Notes: a model not told the origin generated them from the sequence alone. A DNA stretch of 64,000 bases from Brevundimonas terrae (GCF_011761985.1 NZ_JAASQT010000001.1:372001-436000), one strand, 5' to 3'; counted from the stretch's first letter, positions 9,531 to 18,445 are shown. Program-made: numbers and translations.

Positions 9531-9619
9531 CGCCTATACTCCTATAATATCACTCTGATAATCAAGAGATGGGCGAATGTGTTGCGGCTAATGGCCATCA
9601 AGACCGAATTTTAAGGCCT

Positions 9620-10486
9620 TTAAACAACATTCTCCGAAGACATCAGGTCAAGAACATCAATCCTGCTCACCAAGATATCACAATGCGGGATTTCCATCAT
9701 AGCGGATGCATCCACGGGCTCTACTTCGCCCTGCATCGTAATATACCAGAAACGGAAGCCTCTGTCGGTTAAAGATTTGACCAGTTCCGCAGGCTTCGAG
9801 CGGGACCGCATCTGGATCCGATCCCACTCCATACAAACGATAAGGCCTTCTGTCTCAAGCAGATTTGACGCACCCTCGAGGATCAGAGCCTCGGAGCCCT
9901 CAGCATCCATTCGCAGCAACCGGACCTTCGGCAAATCCAGATCGTCCAGTCGCACAGACTCGACCTCTATGACCTCTGCATCCTTCGAAAGCAGCCCGTT
10001 GCGTATAAACAGGTGTCCACCACCCGAGAAACGTCGCGACAGCATAAAACGCAGCATTCCGCCCGCATGACTGACAGCCTTCTGTTCGATACGCACACGC
10101 GATGCGTAACCGTTGAACAGAACCGAACGTCGCGCCAATTCGGCCAGACGCGGATTGGCCTCGAAAGACAGGATCGAGCCCGTCGCGCCAACCTTGTCGG
10201 CCATCGCCAGGGTGTAATAGCCGACATGGCCTCCCACCTCGACCACATGGTCTCCGGGTCGCAGCAACTGGCGTACAACCCGTAGAATCCAGGGTTCCCA
10301 TTCGCCAAAAGCAATCAGGTGCGCGCAGACGCTTTCATCCATAGGGTCGACATGGATGAAGTGACCACTCTTCAACCGTAGCTGCGCAATGCCTTCGCCT
10401 AGATAATAATACTCACGGGGCATCTCGACGGGCTGCTGAGCCACAATATTTTTTGCCGAGTTTTTCTTGAAAAACCGCATGCACAC
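9620..10486 (-). CDS. FkbM-family SAM-dependent methyltransferase
   Basis: The protein has 288 residues. The SAM-binding motif VVEVGGHVGYYTLAMAD is followed by the acidic LSFEANP at the end of beta-2 and LLRMDAEGSEALIL, which together are typical of the FkbM family. Members methylate sugars, polyketides or other small hydroxyl groups. In this setting, next to a GT4 glycosyltransferase and near capsule genes, a role in decorating a surface glycan is plausible but inferred. The start could also be the third codon (ATG, MRFFKKN). It is transcribed away from the neighbouring glycosyltransferase, sharing a 211-base intergenic region. Confidence 0.85.
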   Translation of the reverse strand: MCMRFFKKNSAKNIVAQQPVEMPREYYYLGEGIAQLRLKSGHFIHVDPMDESVCAHLIAFGEWEPWILRVVRQLLRPGDHVVEVGGHVGYYTLAMADKVGATGSILSFEANPRLAELARRSVLFNGYASRVRIEQKAVSHAGGMLRFMLSRRFSGGGHLFIRNGLLSKDAEVIEVESVRLDDLDLPKVRLLRMDAEGSEALILEGASNLLETEGLIVCMEWDRIQMRSRSKPAELVKSLTDRGFRFWYITMQGEVEPVDASAMMEIPHCDILVSRIDVLDLMSSENVV

Positions 10487-10697
10487 TCCTGAAGTTAGGC
10501 CTCTACTAGCGACCGCAGCCGCTTATTTGAACCACAAACCAACAATGCGCCGAATATTTGTATACTAACCCGTGCGTGTTCTGATCTCTCCGTCGGACGG
10601 CATCCATCAATAGTCGGTGCTTTCGTCTCGCCTTCGTCACAGCAAGTCGCTACAACTGGTTGAATCTCCGAAACGGCTGGAAGGCCCAATCGACTTC

Positions 10698-11783
10698 ATG
10701 CGTATCGTTCTGGTCACTGACGCCTGGGAACCTCAGGTCAATGGCGTCGTCCGCACCCTGACCCGTACCGTGGCTGAATGCCGCGCCATGGGCCATGAGG
10801 TCGAGGTGATTGAACCCAACCAGTTCAAAACTATCCCCTGCCCGACCTATCCGGAAATCCGCCTCGCCCTCGGGGCCGAAGAGGAAATCCGCGAGCGCCT
10901 GCGCGCGTTCGAGCCAGAGGCGGTGCATATCTCCACCGAAGGGCCGCTGGGCATTGCCACACGCCGCATCTGTATCGAGTGGAAACTGCCCTTCACCACC
11001 AGCTACCACACCAAGTTTCCCGAATATGTTTCGGCGCGTTTCCCGATCCCTGTTCAGGTCGGCTACGCCTATATGAAGTGGTTCCACAAGCCATCGGGAC
11101 GCCTGATGGTGGCGACCCCGACCCTGCGTGACGAACTGACCGAGCATGGCTTCCGCAATGTCTCGCCGTGGACACGCGGTGTGGATACGGACATTTTCAA
11201 TCCGGACCTTGCGCCCATTTTCGACGAACTGGGCGGCAAGGACTGGCCGCGCCCCTTCTTCCTGAATGTGGGCCGTGTTGCCGTCGAGAAAAACATCGAG
11301 ACCTTCCTCGAACAGGACCTGCCCGGTACCAAGATCATCGTCGGTGATGGTCCGGCGCGCGCCGAGCTCGAGGAGAAATACCCCGAGGCCAAATTCCTCG
11401 GGGCCAAGTTCGGTGACGATCTGGCCCGCTGCTTTGCCGATGCCGATGTGTTTGTCTTCCCCAGCTGGACCGACACGTTCGGGCTGGTGATTCTGGAAGC
11501 CATGGCCACCGGCACGCCGGTCGCTGCCTTCCCCGCCCACGGCCCCATCGACATCATTCCAAACTCGGGCGCCGGCGTCATCAATGACGATCTGAGAACC
11601 GCCTGCCTCGAATGTCTGCAACTCGACCGCAAGGCCGTGCGTGCCTATGCCGAGAAGTTCAGCTGGCGCGCCTCGGCCGAGCAGTTCGTCGAGAACCTGC
11701 AACCCTATCCGGAACCCCAGCGCGGACGCTTCTGGCGCCGCCTGCGCCGCATAGCGCGCCTACGCCGCAAACAGGCCGCCTGA
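10698..11783 (+). CDS. GT4-family glycosyltransferase (SqdX/MgtA-type)
   Basis: The ATG at 10698 gives 361 residues starting MRIVLVTDAWEPQVNGVVRTL, the typical N-terminus of glycolipid/mannosyl GT4 enzymes. Further landmarks are HISTEGPLG, TTSYHTKFPEY, VGRVAVEKN and the donor motif in SWTDTFGLVILEAMATGTPV. Family members transfer a sugar from a nucleotide donor to diacylglycerol or another lipid at the cytoplasmic face of the inner membrane. It lies just ahead of pstS, convergent to it. Because alphaproteobacteria make glycolipids when phosphate is short, a membrane-remodelling role is an attractive inference. I did not find a convincing Pho box in front of it. Confidence 0.85.
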   Translation: MRIVLVTDAWEPQVNGVVRTLTRTVAECRAMGHEVEVIEPNQFKTIPCPTYPEIRLALGAEEEIRERLRAFEPEAVHISTEGPLGIATRRICIEWKLPFTTSYHTKFPEYVSARFPIPVQVGYAYMKWFHKPSGRLMVATPTLRDELTEHGFRNVSPWTRGVDTDIFNPDLAPIFDELGGKDWPRPFFLNVGRVAVEKNIETFLEQDLPGTKIIVGDGPARAELEEKYPEAKFLGAKFGDDLARCFADADVFVFPSWTDTFGLVILEAMATGTPVAAFPAHGPIDIIPNSGAGVINDDLRTACLECLQLDRKAVRAYAEKFSWRASAEQFVENLQPYPEPQRGRFWRRLRRIARLRRKQAA

Positions 11784-11798
11784 CAACCTGACAAAACA

Positions 11799-11827
11799 AA
11801 ACGCCCCGAAGTTCTCTTCGGGGCGTT
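11799..11827. terminator. Bidirectional intrinsic terminator
   Basis: AAACGCCCCGAA pairs with TTCGGGGCGTTT across a short loop. T-runs follow on the plus strand and A-runs precede it, so it can stop both the glycosyltransferase and the convergent pstS transcript. Confidence 0.85.
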
Positions 11828-11851
11828 TCTTTTTGGCTTAAAGGCGCTCGC

Positions 11852-12937
11852 TTAGTTCGGGCGCGCCATAACCGTTTGGCTGCTCGCCTTGGCACGCTCG
11901 GCGGCCAGTTCTTCGGCACCCAGCGGCACCAGACCACGGTCTTGCAGATAACCGCCACGACCGGCCGAACCGTCCGACATGAATTCCAGAACGAATTCCT
12001 GCAGGCCCGGAATGACGCCGATATGGGCCTTCTTCACATAGACATACAGGCTGCGGGCCAGCGGATAGGAGCCGTCGGCAATCGCTTCGATCGACGGCGC
12101 GACGCCATCAATCGTCTCGGCCTTCACGGTGTCCATGTTCTGCTCAAGGAACGAGAAGCCGAACACGCCCAGCGAACCCGGAGTACGGGTCAGGGTCTGG
12201 ACGATAGCGTTGTCGTTCTCGCCCGAGTCGATCCACAGGGTGTCTTCACGCAGGGTGTGGGTCAGGGCCTCGAAGCGGGCCTTGTCACCTTTCAGAGCGG
12301 CCACAGCCGGTACCTTTTCGCCACCCGGTGCCATACCCAGCTCAAGGAAGGCATCGCGGGTGCCCGAGGTGGGCGGCGGGCCGTAAACCTGGATACGTTG
12401 CGCCGGAAGGTTCGGGTTCACCTGATTCCACGCCGTGTTCGGGTTGGCGACAAACTTGCCGTCCGCACCCGGAACTTCCTTGGCCAGACCCATATACAGG
12501 TCCTGCAGGCGCAGATCGAACGATGCGCCATTACGGGCCGTGGCCACGACGATACCGTCATAGCCGATCTTCAGCTCGATAATGTCGGTGACACCGTTCT
12601 GGACGCAACGGTCAAACTCGCTCTGCTTCATCTGGCGCGAAGCATTGGCGATGTCGGGGGTCGAAGGACCAATACCCGAACAGAAGGCCTGAATGCCGCC
12701 GCCGGTGCCCAGAGCTTCAACGCGGGGCTGTGCGCCACCGGCATTGTTGCGGCCGAAATTTTCGGCAACGCGGGTCACGAACGGGAAAACAGTAGAAGAA
12801 CCGGCGGCCCAAACGCCCGTACGGGCTTTCTGGTTGCCGGCAGCTCCCGAAGAGGAGCCTTCGCCACAGGCGGCCAGAGCGGCAAAGGCCGCTACACAGA
12901 CCGAAACTTTAAACAGGCGGGTCGGAAGGACAGTCAT
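11852..12937 (-). CDS. pstS: Phosphate-binding periplasmic lipoprotein (PstS family)
   Basis: The ATG at 12937 has GAGAGG 7 bases upstream. The product is 361 residues with an N-terminal signal ending in the lipobox LAAC, so it is probably a lipoprotein. The phosphate-binding landmarks are AAGSSTVFPF at the start of the mature part and the later PTSGTRDAFLE segment. It captures phosphate for an ABC importer. No pstC, pstA, pstB or phoU lies next to it. Instead the upstream genes in the same direction encode a PhnCDE-type importer. It may therefore feed a pst permease elsewhere or act with the PhnC/E pair. Its 96-base upstream gap allows its own promoter. Confidence 0.9.
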   Translation of the reverse strand: MTVLPTRLFKVSVCVAAFAALAACGEGSSSGAAGNQKARTGVWAAGSSTVFPFVTRVAENFGRNNAGGAQPRVEALGTGGGIQAFCSGIGPSTPDIANASRQMKQSEFDRCVQNGVTDIIELKIGYDGIVVATARNGASFDLRLQDLYMGLAKEVPGADGKFVANPNTAWNQVNPNLPAQRIQVYGPPPTSGTRDAFLELGMAPGGEKVPAVAALKGDKARFEALTHTLREDTLWIDSGENDNAIVQTLTRTPGSLGVFGFSFLEQNMDTVKAETIDGVAPSIEAIADGSYPLARSLYVYVKKAHIGVIPGLQEFVLEFMSDGSAGRGGYLQDRGLVPLGAEELAAERAKASSQTVMARPN

Positions 12938-13033
12938 GGCCGGACCTCTCAAATCATCAATATGATGCGCATAGAGACGATTTGTGACGGTCCGGCCAGA
13001 CCTTTTGTGACAGTCTGCGTAAACCTGACGCGG

Positions 13034-13855
13034 TTACAGCAGACGCTTGCGCATAGCTTGTGACAACATGTCGATCAGCGTCACCGCAACCACGACAATG
13101 ATCACGATGGCCGAGACGGAGCTGTAGTCAAAGCCGTTCATACGGTCGAACAGCACCTGACCGATACCGCCCGCACCAATCAGACCCAGCACGGTGGCCG
13201 AGCGGCTGTTGGATTCAAAGCGGTAGAGGGCAAACGAGGTCCACAGCGGCGCAACCTGCGGGATCACGCCCCACATGATTTCATGCAGCTTCGGAGCGCC
13301 GGTGGCGCGAACGCCTTCGACCGGACCCTTGTCGATGGATTCAACCGCTTCCGAGAACAGCTTGGCCAGAACACCGGCCGTGTTCAGCGCAATCGCCAGA
13401 ACACCGGCCAGAGGACCAAGGCCCACAGCAACGACGAACAGCAGGCCCATAACCAGATCGGGGATCGAGCGCAGGGCGTTCATCAACCAGCGCACGGGCG
13501 TTACCACCCATACAGGCGCAATATTGCGGGCCGCCGCCAAACCCATCGGCACGCCGAGGAAGATGGCAAGGAAGGTGCCCCAGAGCGCGATCTGGATCGT
13601 TTCCCACATCTTGGAAACATAGAGCTGCCAGTCATCCCAATTCGGGCGCAGCAGATCGGCTGCGAAGCCCTTCATGTTCTCGGCATTGGTGAACAGGCGC
13701 GAGACGTTCTTCAGATCGACAGCGTCGATGCTGATGAGCAGCAGAACCGCCACACCACCCCAGATCATGGCGTCGAGAGCCCAGGCCCCCAACGATTTGA
13801 CGGGGGGTTTGGGGACAGCGGTCACACTGGCAGGCGAAGTTACAGGTGCGGTCAA
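13034..13855 (-). CDS. phnE: Phosphonate/phosphate ABC importer permease (PhnE family)
   Basis: This 273-residue membrane protein has about six hydrophobic segments. The ABC coupling helix is EGVRATGAPKLHEI (EAA-like loop), and the LRSIPDLVMGLLFV segment is typical of PhnE permeases. It forms the inner-membrane channel for phosphonate, phosphite or phosphate esters delivered by the PhnD-like protein. The start overlaps the phnD stop by 4 bases (ATGA), so phnC-phnD-phnE are translationally coupled. A single permease gene is normal, because PhnE works as a homodimer. The substrate cannot be decided, since no C-P lyase or phosphonatase genes are in the window. Confidence 0.9.
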   Translation of the reverse strand: MTAPVTSPASVTAVPKPPVKSLGAWALDAMIWGGVAVLLLISIDAVDLKNVSRLFTNAENMKGFAADLLRPNWDDWQLYVSKMWETIQIALWGTFLAIFLGVPMGLAAARNIAPVWVVTPVRWLMNALRSIPDLVMGLLFVVAVGLGPLAGVLAIALNTAGVLAKLFSEAVESIDKGPVEGVRATGAPKLHEIMWGVIPQVAPLWTSFALYRFESNSRSATVLGLIGAGGIGQVLFDRMNGFDYSSVSAIVIIVVVAVTLIDMLSQAMRKRLL

Positions 13856-14856
13856 GGTTGAACCTCGCGCAGGGCACGCAGGCGGTTCAGTTCCGCCTCG
13901 GCACGTTCAGCCGCAGCCTTGTCGCCCTTCTTCTTGGCGTCGGCCAGATTCTGGTCCGCAATCATTTCACGGATCGGATTCAGATAGCTTTCGTCGGCCG
14001 GATTGAAGCCCGAATAGTTCAGGGCCAGCAGGATCTGACGCTGACGATCGCCTTCCGGACCTTCACCGCGACCATAGGTCAGGAAGAAGGTGCGGATCTT
14101 TTCCTTCACAGCCGGATCAAGGTCGTTACGCACAACGATACCGGCTTCCGGCATCGGCGGCGAACGCCAGATTTCTTCAAGCTGTGCCGCGATGGCTGGA
14201 TTTTGGCGCTTTACGGTGATGGCATTGATGGTATTCGAGGTCGCAACCTGCACCAGACCATTAGCCACCGCGAACGAGTTCGCCTGATGGTTGGCCGCAC
14301 GCACGGTCTTGAAGCACTGCTCGGGGCTGACGCCCGCCGGATTGAACAGGAAGGTCAGCGGAGCCAGCGTGCCCGAGGTCGACAGGGCATCACCGATACC
14401 GAAATCGTACTTCTTGCCACAGGCCATCACGTCTTCAAGCGTAATACCCGAACCCTTTTTGACGATCAGGGTCGACTGGTAGCTGTCCAGACCGTTCGGA
14501 TCGACGATACGGGCCACAACCTCGCCATTGGCGCGCTCGATGGCTTCAATGGCCGTCTTGGCCGGGAACCAGGCTGCCTGGATCTGGTTGCCGCGCATGG
14601 CTTCGACCAGAACCGTATAGTTCGAGGCAAAGTACGGCTTGACCGGCACGCCGATCGACTTGGACATATCGTCCAGCAGTGGCTGCCATAGCGGGCCCGA
14701 GGACGATTGACCCTCGGCCGGTAGAATGGCGAACTTCACTTCTTGCGCGCTGCCGGATGCGGGCTTGTCGCCCGAACCACAGGCGGCAACACCCAGTGCC
14801 AGAACGGCACCGGCAACAGCCGCCAGCGCACGACGCGACAGATTGAATTGGGTCAT
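13852..14856 (-). CDS. phnD: Phosphonate/phosphate-binding periplasmic protein (PhnD family)
   Basis: The protein has 334 residues. It starts MTQFNLSRRA, has a signal peptide ending in the lipobox VAAC, and shows landmarks of the PhnD family: VKFAILPAEGQ, a PYFASNYTVLVEAMRGNQIQAAWF-type segment at about residues 78-105, and the later serine-rich ligand loop ALSTSGTLAP. It is the solute receptor for the PhnE/PhnC importer. The C-terminal 40 residues are rich in Ala, Glu, Lys and Arg and look helical, longer than the basic fold requires. It overlaps both neighbours by 4 bases. Confidence 0.9.
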   Translation of the reverse strand: MTQFNLSRRALAAVAGAVLALGVAACGSGDKPASGSAQEVKFAILPAEGQSSSGPLWQPLLDDMSKSIGVPVKPYFASNYTVLVEAMRGNQIQAAWFPAKTAIEAIERANGEVVARIVDPNGLDSYQSTLIVKKGSGITLEDVMACGKKYDFGIGDALSTSGTLAPLTFLFNPAGVSPEQCFKTVRAANHQANSFAVANGLVQVATSNTINAITVKRQNPAIAAQLEEIWRSPPMPEAGIVVRNDLDPAVKEKIRTFFLTYGRGEGPEGDRQRQILLALNYSGFNPADESYLNPIREMIADQNLADAKKKGDKAAAERAEAELNRLRALREVQP

Positions 14857-15647
14857 GCCTTGGCCTCCCAGAACGCGTCCTCGTATTCGGGACCGTAGAT
14901 TTCGATCAGGCGTTGCGTATCCAGACCGGTCGCCGGTCCGTCATAGACAATCTTGCCCTTTTGCAGGGCGATGACGCGGTCACAATAACGGATCGCATAA
15001 TCAACCTGGTGCAGGGTAACAATGACACCCAGACCGTCGCGCTTGTTCAGCTCGACCAGCAGTTCCATCACCTTGCGGGCGGAAACCGGATCAAGCGAGG
15101 CGACAGGCTCGTCGGCCAGAATGGCCTGCGCGCCTTGTACCAGTGCACGGGCGATAGCGCCGCGTTGCTGCTGGCCACCCGACAGGGTGTTGGCACGCTG
15201 GGGAGCATATTCGGACACGCCGACGCGATGCAGGGCCGCCATGGCCATCTCGCGGTCGGCCTTGGGCCAGAGCCCGAAGAAGCCGCGCCACGCAGGCAGA
15301 CGACCCAGCGCACCCAGCATGACATTGGAAAACAGGCTGAGACGTCCCACCAGATTGAACTGCTGGAAGATCATGCCCAGACGACCACGCGCACGGCGCA
15401 CAGCACCGGTCACACGCCCGTTCTGCTGAACGACGTCGCCAAATACGGTGATTGTCCCGCCGGGATCAATCGGATGAAGACCAGTGATCGAGCGCAGCAA
15501 GGTAGACTTGCCCGAACCCGAGGGACCAATCAGGGCGACCATTTCACCGGCGCCGACCTCGACGGACACGCCGTCGAGAGCCTTTCTGGCCCCGTAGGTC
15601 TTCGAGACGCCGCGTACCGACGCGACGGCGATGTTTGAAGAACTCAT
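14853..15647 (-). CDS. phnC: Phosphonate/phosphate ABC importer ATPase (PhnC family)
   Basis: I chose the ATG at 15647 (MSSSNIAVAS), since the upstream extension carries no domain. The product has 264 residues. Walker A is GPSGSGKST, the Q-loop is MIFQQFNLV, the signature is LSGGQQQR, and Walker B is AILADEPVASLDP. The LVGRLSLFSNVMLGALG segment is typical of PhnC. It powers uptake through PhnE. It is the first gene of phnC-phnD-phnE and is divergent from the ornithine decarboxylase gene, with 295 bases between the two starts. Confidence 0.9.
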   Translation of the reverse strand: MSSSNIAVASVRGVSKTYGARKALDGVSVEVGAGEMVALIGPSGSGKSTLLRSITGLHPIDPGGTITVFGDVVQQNGRVTGAVRRARGRLGMIFQQFNLVGRLSLFSNVMLGALGRLPAWRGFFGLWPKADREMAMAALHRVGVSEYAPQRANTLSGGQQQRGAIARALVQGAQAILADEPVASLDPVSARKVMELLVELNKRDGLGVIVTLHQVDYAIRYCDRVIALQKGKIVYDGPATGLDTQRLIEIYGPEYEDAFWEAKA

Positions 15648-15772
15648 GAACCCGTGGGTGAGGTTAAGATAAAGGGGCGCCGCATGACGCGAGAACGGCG
15701 CAAGGGCAAGTCTTAATGACACGCATGCGGCGATTTCGTCCAGTGCGCGTTGTTTCAGACAACGGTATAGTG

Positions 15773-15784
15773 CGTATAAATACG
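15773..15784. promoter_or_regulatory. Palindrome in the phnC / ornithine decarboxylase divergent region
   Basis: CGTATAAATACG is a perfect palindrome (arms CGTAT and ATACG around AA) in an AT-rich stretch between the divergent genes. It could be an operator or part of a promoter for either side. Nothing further identifies the protein that might bind it. Confidence 0.3.
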
Positions 15785-15843
15785 TACTTTGAGGCTTTAT
15801 AACGACGCTCGGCTTGCCTTAAAATTACCTCTTTACAACGCGG

Positions 15844-15942
15844 CGTAATAACCCCATATCGCGACTTCCGGCGGACCCCGTAAGGTCCTCTTGCGCCGCT
15901 AACGCCGGTCTGGGTTTAACAATTAACAGGGGGTTACGTGAA
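15844..15942 (+). ncRNA. speF: Structured leader of ornithine decarboxylase (speF-type element candidate)
   Basis: A speF RNA element is known upstream of ornithine decarboxylase genes in alphaproteobacteria, and this leader sits in the right place. Visible structure: an anti-Shine-Dalgarno TAACCCC (15849-15855) is perfectly complementary to GGGGTTA (15930-15936), which overlaps the ribosome site AGGGGG. Between them is a two-part hairpin with an outer pairing GGCG/CGCC (15870-15873 with 15894-15897) and an inner pairing GGACC/GGTCC (15873-15877 with 15884-15888, sharing one base). A second GGGTT at 15913-15917 could compete for AACCC. Membership of the Rfam family is not tested. Confidence 0.45.
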
Positions 15943-17205
15943 TTGCGCACGTACCAACTTCCCCTGGACCTGGTCCGTGAGCGGTCCCCCGAGCGTCCTG
16001 TCGCACTTGTGCGTCCGGCCTCGGTTGCCGTAGCAGCGCGCTGGTTCCAGAATAATCTCAAGGCCGACGTCTTCTATGCCGTGAAGGCGAACCCTTCTGC
16101 GTGGATCATCGAGACCCTCGTCAATTCGGGCGTCAACGCCTTTGACGTGGCCTCGATTGCCGAGATCGCGCTGGTGCGCTCGATCAGCGCCGATGCCCGT
16201 CTGGCCTTCATGCATCCGGTCAAGAGTCGTGCCGCCATCAAGTCTGCCTATTTTGACTATAATGTGCGCACCTTCGTGCTCGACAGCCACGATGAACTGC
16301 AAAAGATCATCGAGTCGACGGACAATGCAGCCGATCTGAACCTGATCGTGCGCATGGGTGTGTCGGCGGATGGCGCAGCCTATTCGCTGTCCGGCAAGTT
16401 CGGCATCACGCCCGATCAGGCCCCTGCCCTGCTGCTGGCCGCCCGCCAGGCGGTTCAGCACGGCCAGATGGGCGTCAGCTTCCACGTCGGTTCGCAATGC
16501 ATGCGCCCGTCGGCCTATGAGGCGGCGATGACCCAGGTCGGTCGCGCCATCAAGAAGGCCGGCGTGTTCGTCGATATCGTGGATGTCGGCGGCGGCTTCC
16601 CGTCGGTCTATCCGGGCATGGTCCCGCCGGACCTTCAGGAATATGCCGACGCGATCCATCGCGGCTTTGAAGACATGCCTGTCTCGGAAACCACGGAACT
16701 GTGGTGCGAGCCGGGTCGTGCGCTGGTGGCCGAAGGTTCGTCCGTCCTGTGCCGTGTCGATCTGCGTAAAGGCGATGCCCTGTATCTGAACGACGGCTCA
16801 TATGGCTCGCTGTTCGATGCCACGCACTCGCGCTGGCCTTTCCCGACCAAGCTGGTCCGTGACGGTGAATCCTCGTCGGAAATGAAGCCGTTCCGCTTCT
16901 ATGGCCCGACCTGCGACAGCATCGACCACATGCCCGGCCCGTTTTACCTGCCGGCCGATATCCGTGAAGGCGACTTCATCGAGATCGGCATGATGGGTGC
17001 CTATGGCGTGGCCATGTCCACCGGCTTCAACGGCTATGGCGATCACGAGGTCGCTGTTGTCGAAGATGCGCCGATGGCTTCGCTCTACGGTCTGGCCCCG
17101 CGTTCGATCCCGACGGTCCGCACGACCGCCGAGGAAAACTCGCGCAAGATCGTTCGTCTGTCGCGCCCCAAGGGCAAGGCTGGCCAACGCAAGCGCCGGA
17201 AATAA
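15943..17205 (+). CDS. Ornithine (or ornithine/lysine) decarboxylase, fold-III PLP enzyme
   Basis: It converts ornithine to putrescine, the entry into polyamine synthesis. I use the TTG at 15943, which has AGGGGG about 9 bases upstream; no ATG or GTG in frame is better placed. The product has 420 residues. The PLP lysine is K48 in FYAVKAN. SFHVGSQC, VDVGGGFP and CEPGRALVA form the cofactor phosphate site, and C324 in YGPTCDS is the catalytic cysteine donated across the dimer. The basic C-terminal tail KAGQRKRRK is an addition to the fold. It is followed by a homospermidine-synthase-like gene, which supports a polyamine role. Lysine as an additional substrate cannot be excluded. Confidence 0.92.
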   Translation: MRTYQLPLDLVRERSPERPVALVRPASVAVAARWFQNNLKADVFYAVKANPSAWIIETLVNSGVNAFDVASIAEIALVRSISADARLAFMHPVKSRAAIKSAYFDYNVRTFVLDSHDELQKIIESTDNAADLNLIVRMGVSADGAAYSLSGKFGITPDQAPALLLAARQAVQHGQMGVSFHVGSQCMRPSAYEAAMTQVGRAIKKAGVFVDIVDVGGGFPSVYPGMVPPDLQEYADAIHRGFEDMPVSETTELWCEPGRALVAEGSSVLCRVDLRKGDALYLNDGSYGSLFDATHSRWPFPTKLVRDGESSSEMKPFRFYGPTCDSIDHMPGPFYLPADIREGDFIEIGMMGAYGVAMSTGFNGYGDHEVAVVEDAPMASLYGLAPRSIPTVRTTAEENSRKIVRLSRPKGKAGQRKRRK

Positions 17206-17216
17206 TCACCAGATAC

Positions 17217-17242
17217 GGACCGGTTCCTTCGTGGACCGGTCC
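17217..17242. terminator. Hairpin downstream of the ornithine decarboxylase
   Basis: GGACCGGT and ACCGGTCC form a perfect 8-bp stem with a 10-base loop, 11 bases after the stop codon. On the plus strand it is followed by an A-run rather than a T-run, so it may be an mRNA end-protecting hairpin or a weak terminator. Immediately downstream, ACGTCATATGGCG and GCGTCATAGGGCG form an imperfect direct repeat. Confidence 0.4.
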
Positions 17243-17362
17243 AAAAACGTCATATGGCGCCAAAAGCGTCATAGGGCGTTTGTATAAATAGCGGCCCGTC
17301 GCTCCGTCCGGGTCGCTGTTTCGTTTAAGACGGGCGCTCAAATCTTTAGGGAAACCGCTGAA

Positions 17363-18409
17363 ATGACCGCTCAGTCGAACATGAAAGCACAACTGCTCAA
17401 CAACACTGTCGAGCACGTCGATATCTCGTCCTATGACGCCCGTCCGATCATCGACTCGATGCGCAAGATGTCGTTCTCGTCGCGCGACACCGCCCGCGCC
17501 GCCGACATCTTCAACATGGCACTGGAAGACAAAGAGTGCTCGCCGTGGCTGATCCTGGCCGGTTCGACCTCGGCTGGCGGCTGCATGCACGTCTATCGCG
17601 ACATGCTCCAGTGCAACATGATCGACGCCGTGGTCGCCACCGGTGCCTCGATCGTGGACATGGATTTCTTCGAAGCCCTTGGCTACAAGCACTACCAAGC
17701 TGACAGCCAGGTGGACGACAACGTCCTGCGCGAAAACTACATCGACCGTATCTACGATACCTATATCGATGAAGAAGAGCTGCAAAACTGCGACCACACC
17801 ATTCTCGAGATCGCCAACAGCCTCGAGCCGCGCCCGTACTCGTCGCGCGAATTCATCTGGGAAATGGGCAAGTGGCTGTCGGAAGGCAATGCCAAGAAGC
17901 CTGGCTCTCTGATCCAGACCGCCTATGAGAAGGGCGTGCCGATCTTCTGCCCGGCCTTCGTCGACTCGTCGGCTGGCTTCGGTCTGGTCAAGCACCAGAA
18001 AGAACGCGCCGCTGCCGGTCAGCCTTACATGTGCATCGACGCGGTTGCCGACTTCCGCGAACTGACCGACATCAAGATCGCTGCTGGCACCACCGGCCTG
18101 TTCATGGTTGGCGGCGGCGTTCCGAAGAACTTCGCTCAAGACACCGTGGTCTGCGCCGAAATCCTCGGTGTTGATGCCGAAATGCACAAATACGCCATCC
18201 AGATCACTGTCGCCGACGTCCGCGACGGTGCCTGCTCGTCCTCGACCCTCAAGGAAGCCGCTTCGTGGGGCAAGGTTTCGACCACCTACGAACAAATGGT
18301 CTATGCCGAAGCCACCACCGTCGTGCCGCTGATCGGTTCGGACGCCTATCACCGTGGTGCTTGGAAGACGCGCGAAGCCCGTAACTTCGCCAAGCTGTTC
18401 GGCAAGTAA
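17363..18409 (+). CDS. Deoxyhypusine-synthase-like protein, probable homospermidine synthase
   Basis: The protein has 348 residues. The fold is that of deoxyhypusine synthase: AGSTSAGGCMH and GASIVDMD near the N-terminus bind NAD, and EAASWGKVS near the C-terminus contains the catalytic lysine, K304 here. Bacteria lack eIF5A, and such proteins are known or proposed to transfer the aminobutyl group of one putrescine or spermidine onto putrescine, giving homospermidine. Position supports this: it follows the putrescine-forming ornithine decarboxylase by 157 bases on the same strand, and a second putrescine route lies at 21.0-22.9 kb. A strong terminator follows. Confidence 0.85.
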   Translation: MTAQSNMKAQLLNNTVEHVDISSYDARPIIDSMRKMSFSSRDTARAADIFNMALEDKECSPWLILAGSTSAGGCMHVYRDMLQCNMIDAVVATGASIVDMDFFEALGYKHYQADSQVDDNVLRENYIDRIYDTYIDEEELQNCDHTILEIANSLEPRPYSSREFIWEMGKWLSEGNAKKPGSLIQTAYEKGVPIFCPAFVDSSAGFGLVKHQKERAAAGQPYMCIDAVADFRELTDIKIAAGTTGLFMVGGGVPKNFAQDTVVCAEILGVDAEMHKYAIQITVADVRDGACSSSTLKEAASWGKVSTTYEQMVYAEATTVVPLIGSDAYHRGAWKTREARNFAKLFGK

Positions 18410-18445
18410 GCCGAAAGCACGCGTTTTACGCTTCCAAATAAAGAA

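Noticed and set aside
12984..13013. Possible Pho box upstream of pstS (CTGTCAC and CCGTCAC on the minus strand)
   Set aside because: The two half-sites are 23 bases apart instead of 11, and the unit between them does not match. Too weak to list as a site, although pstS is a likely Pho target.
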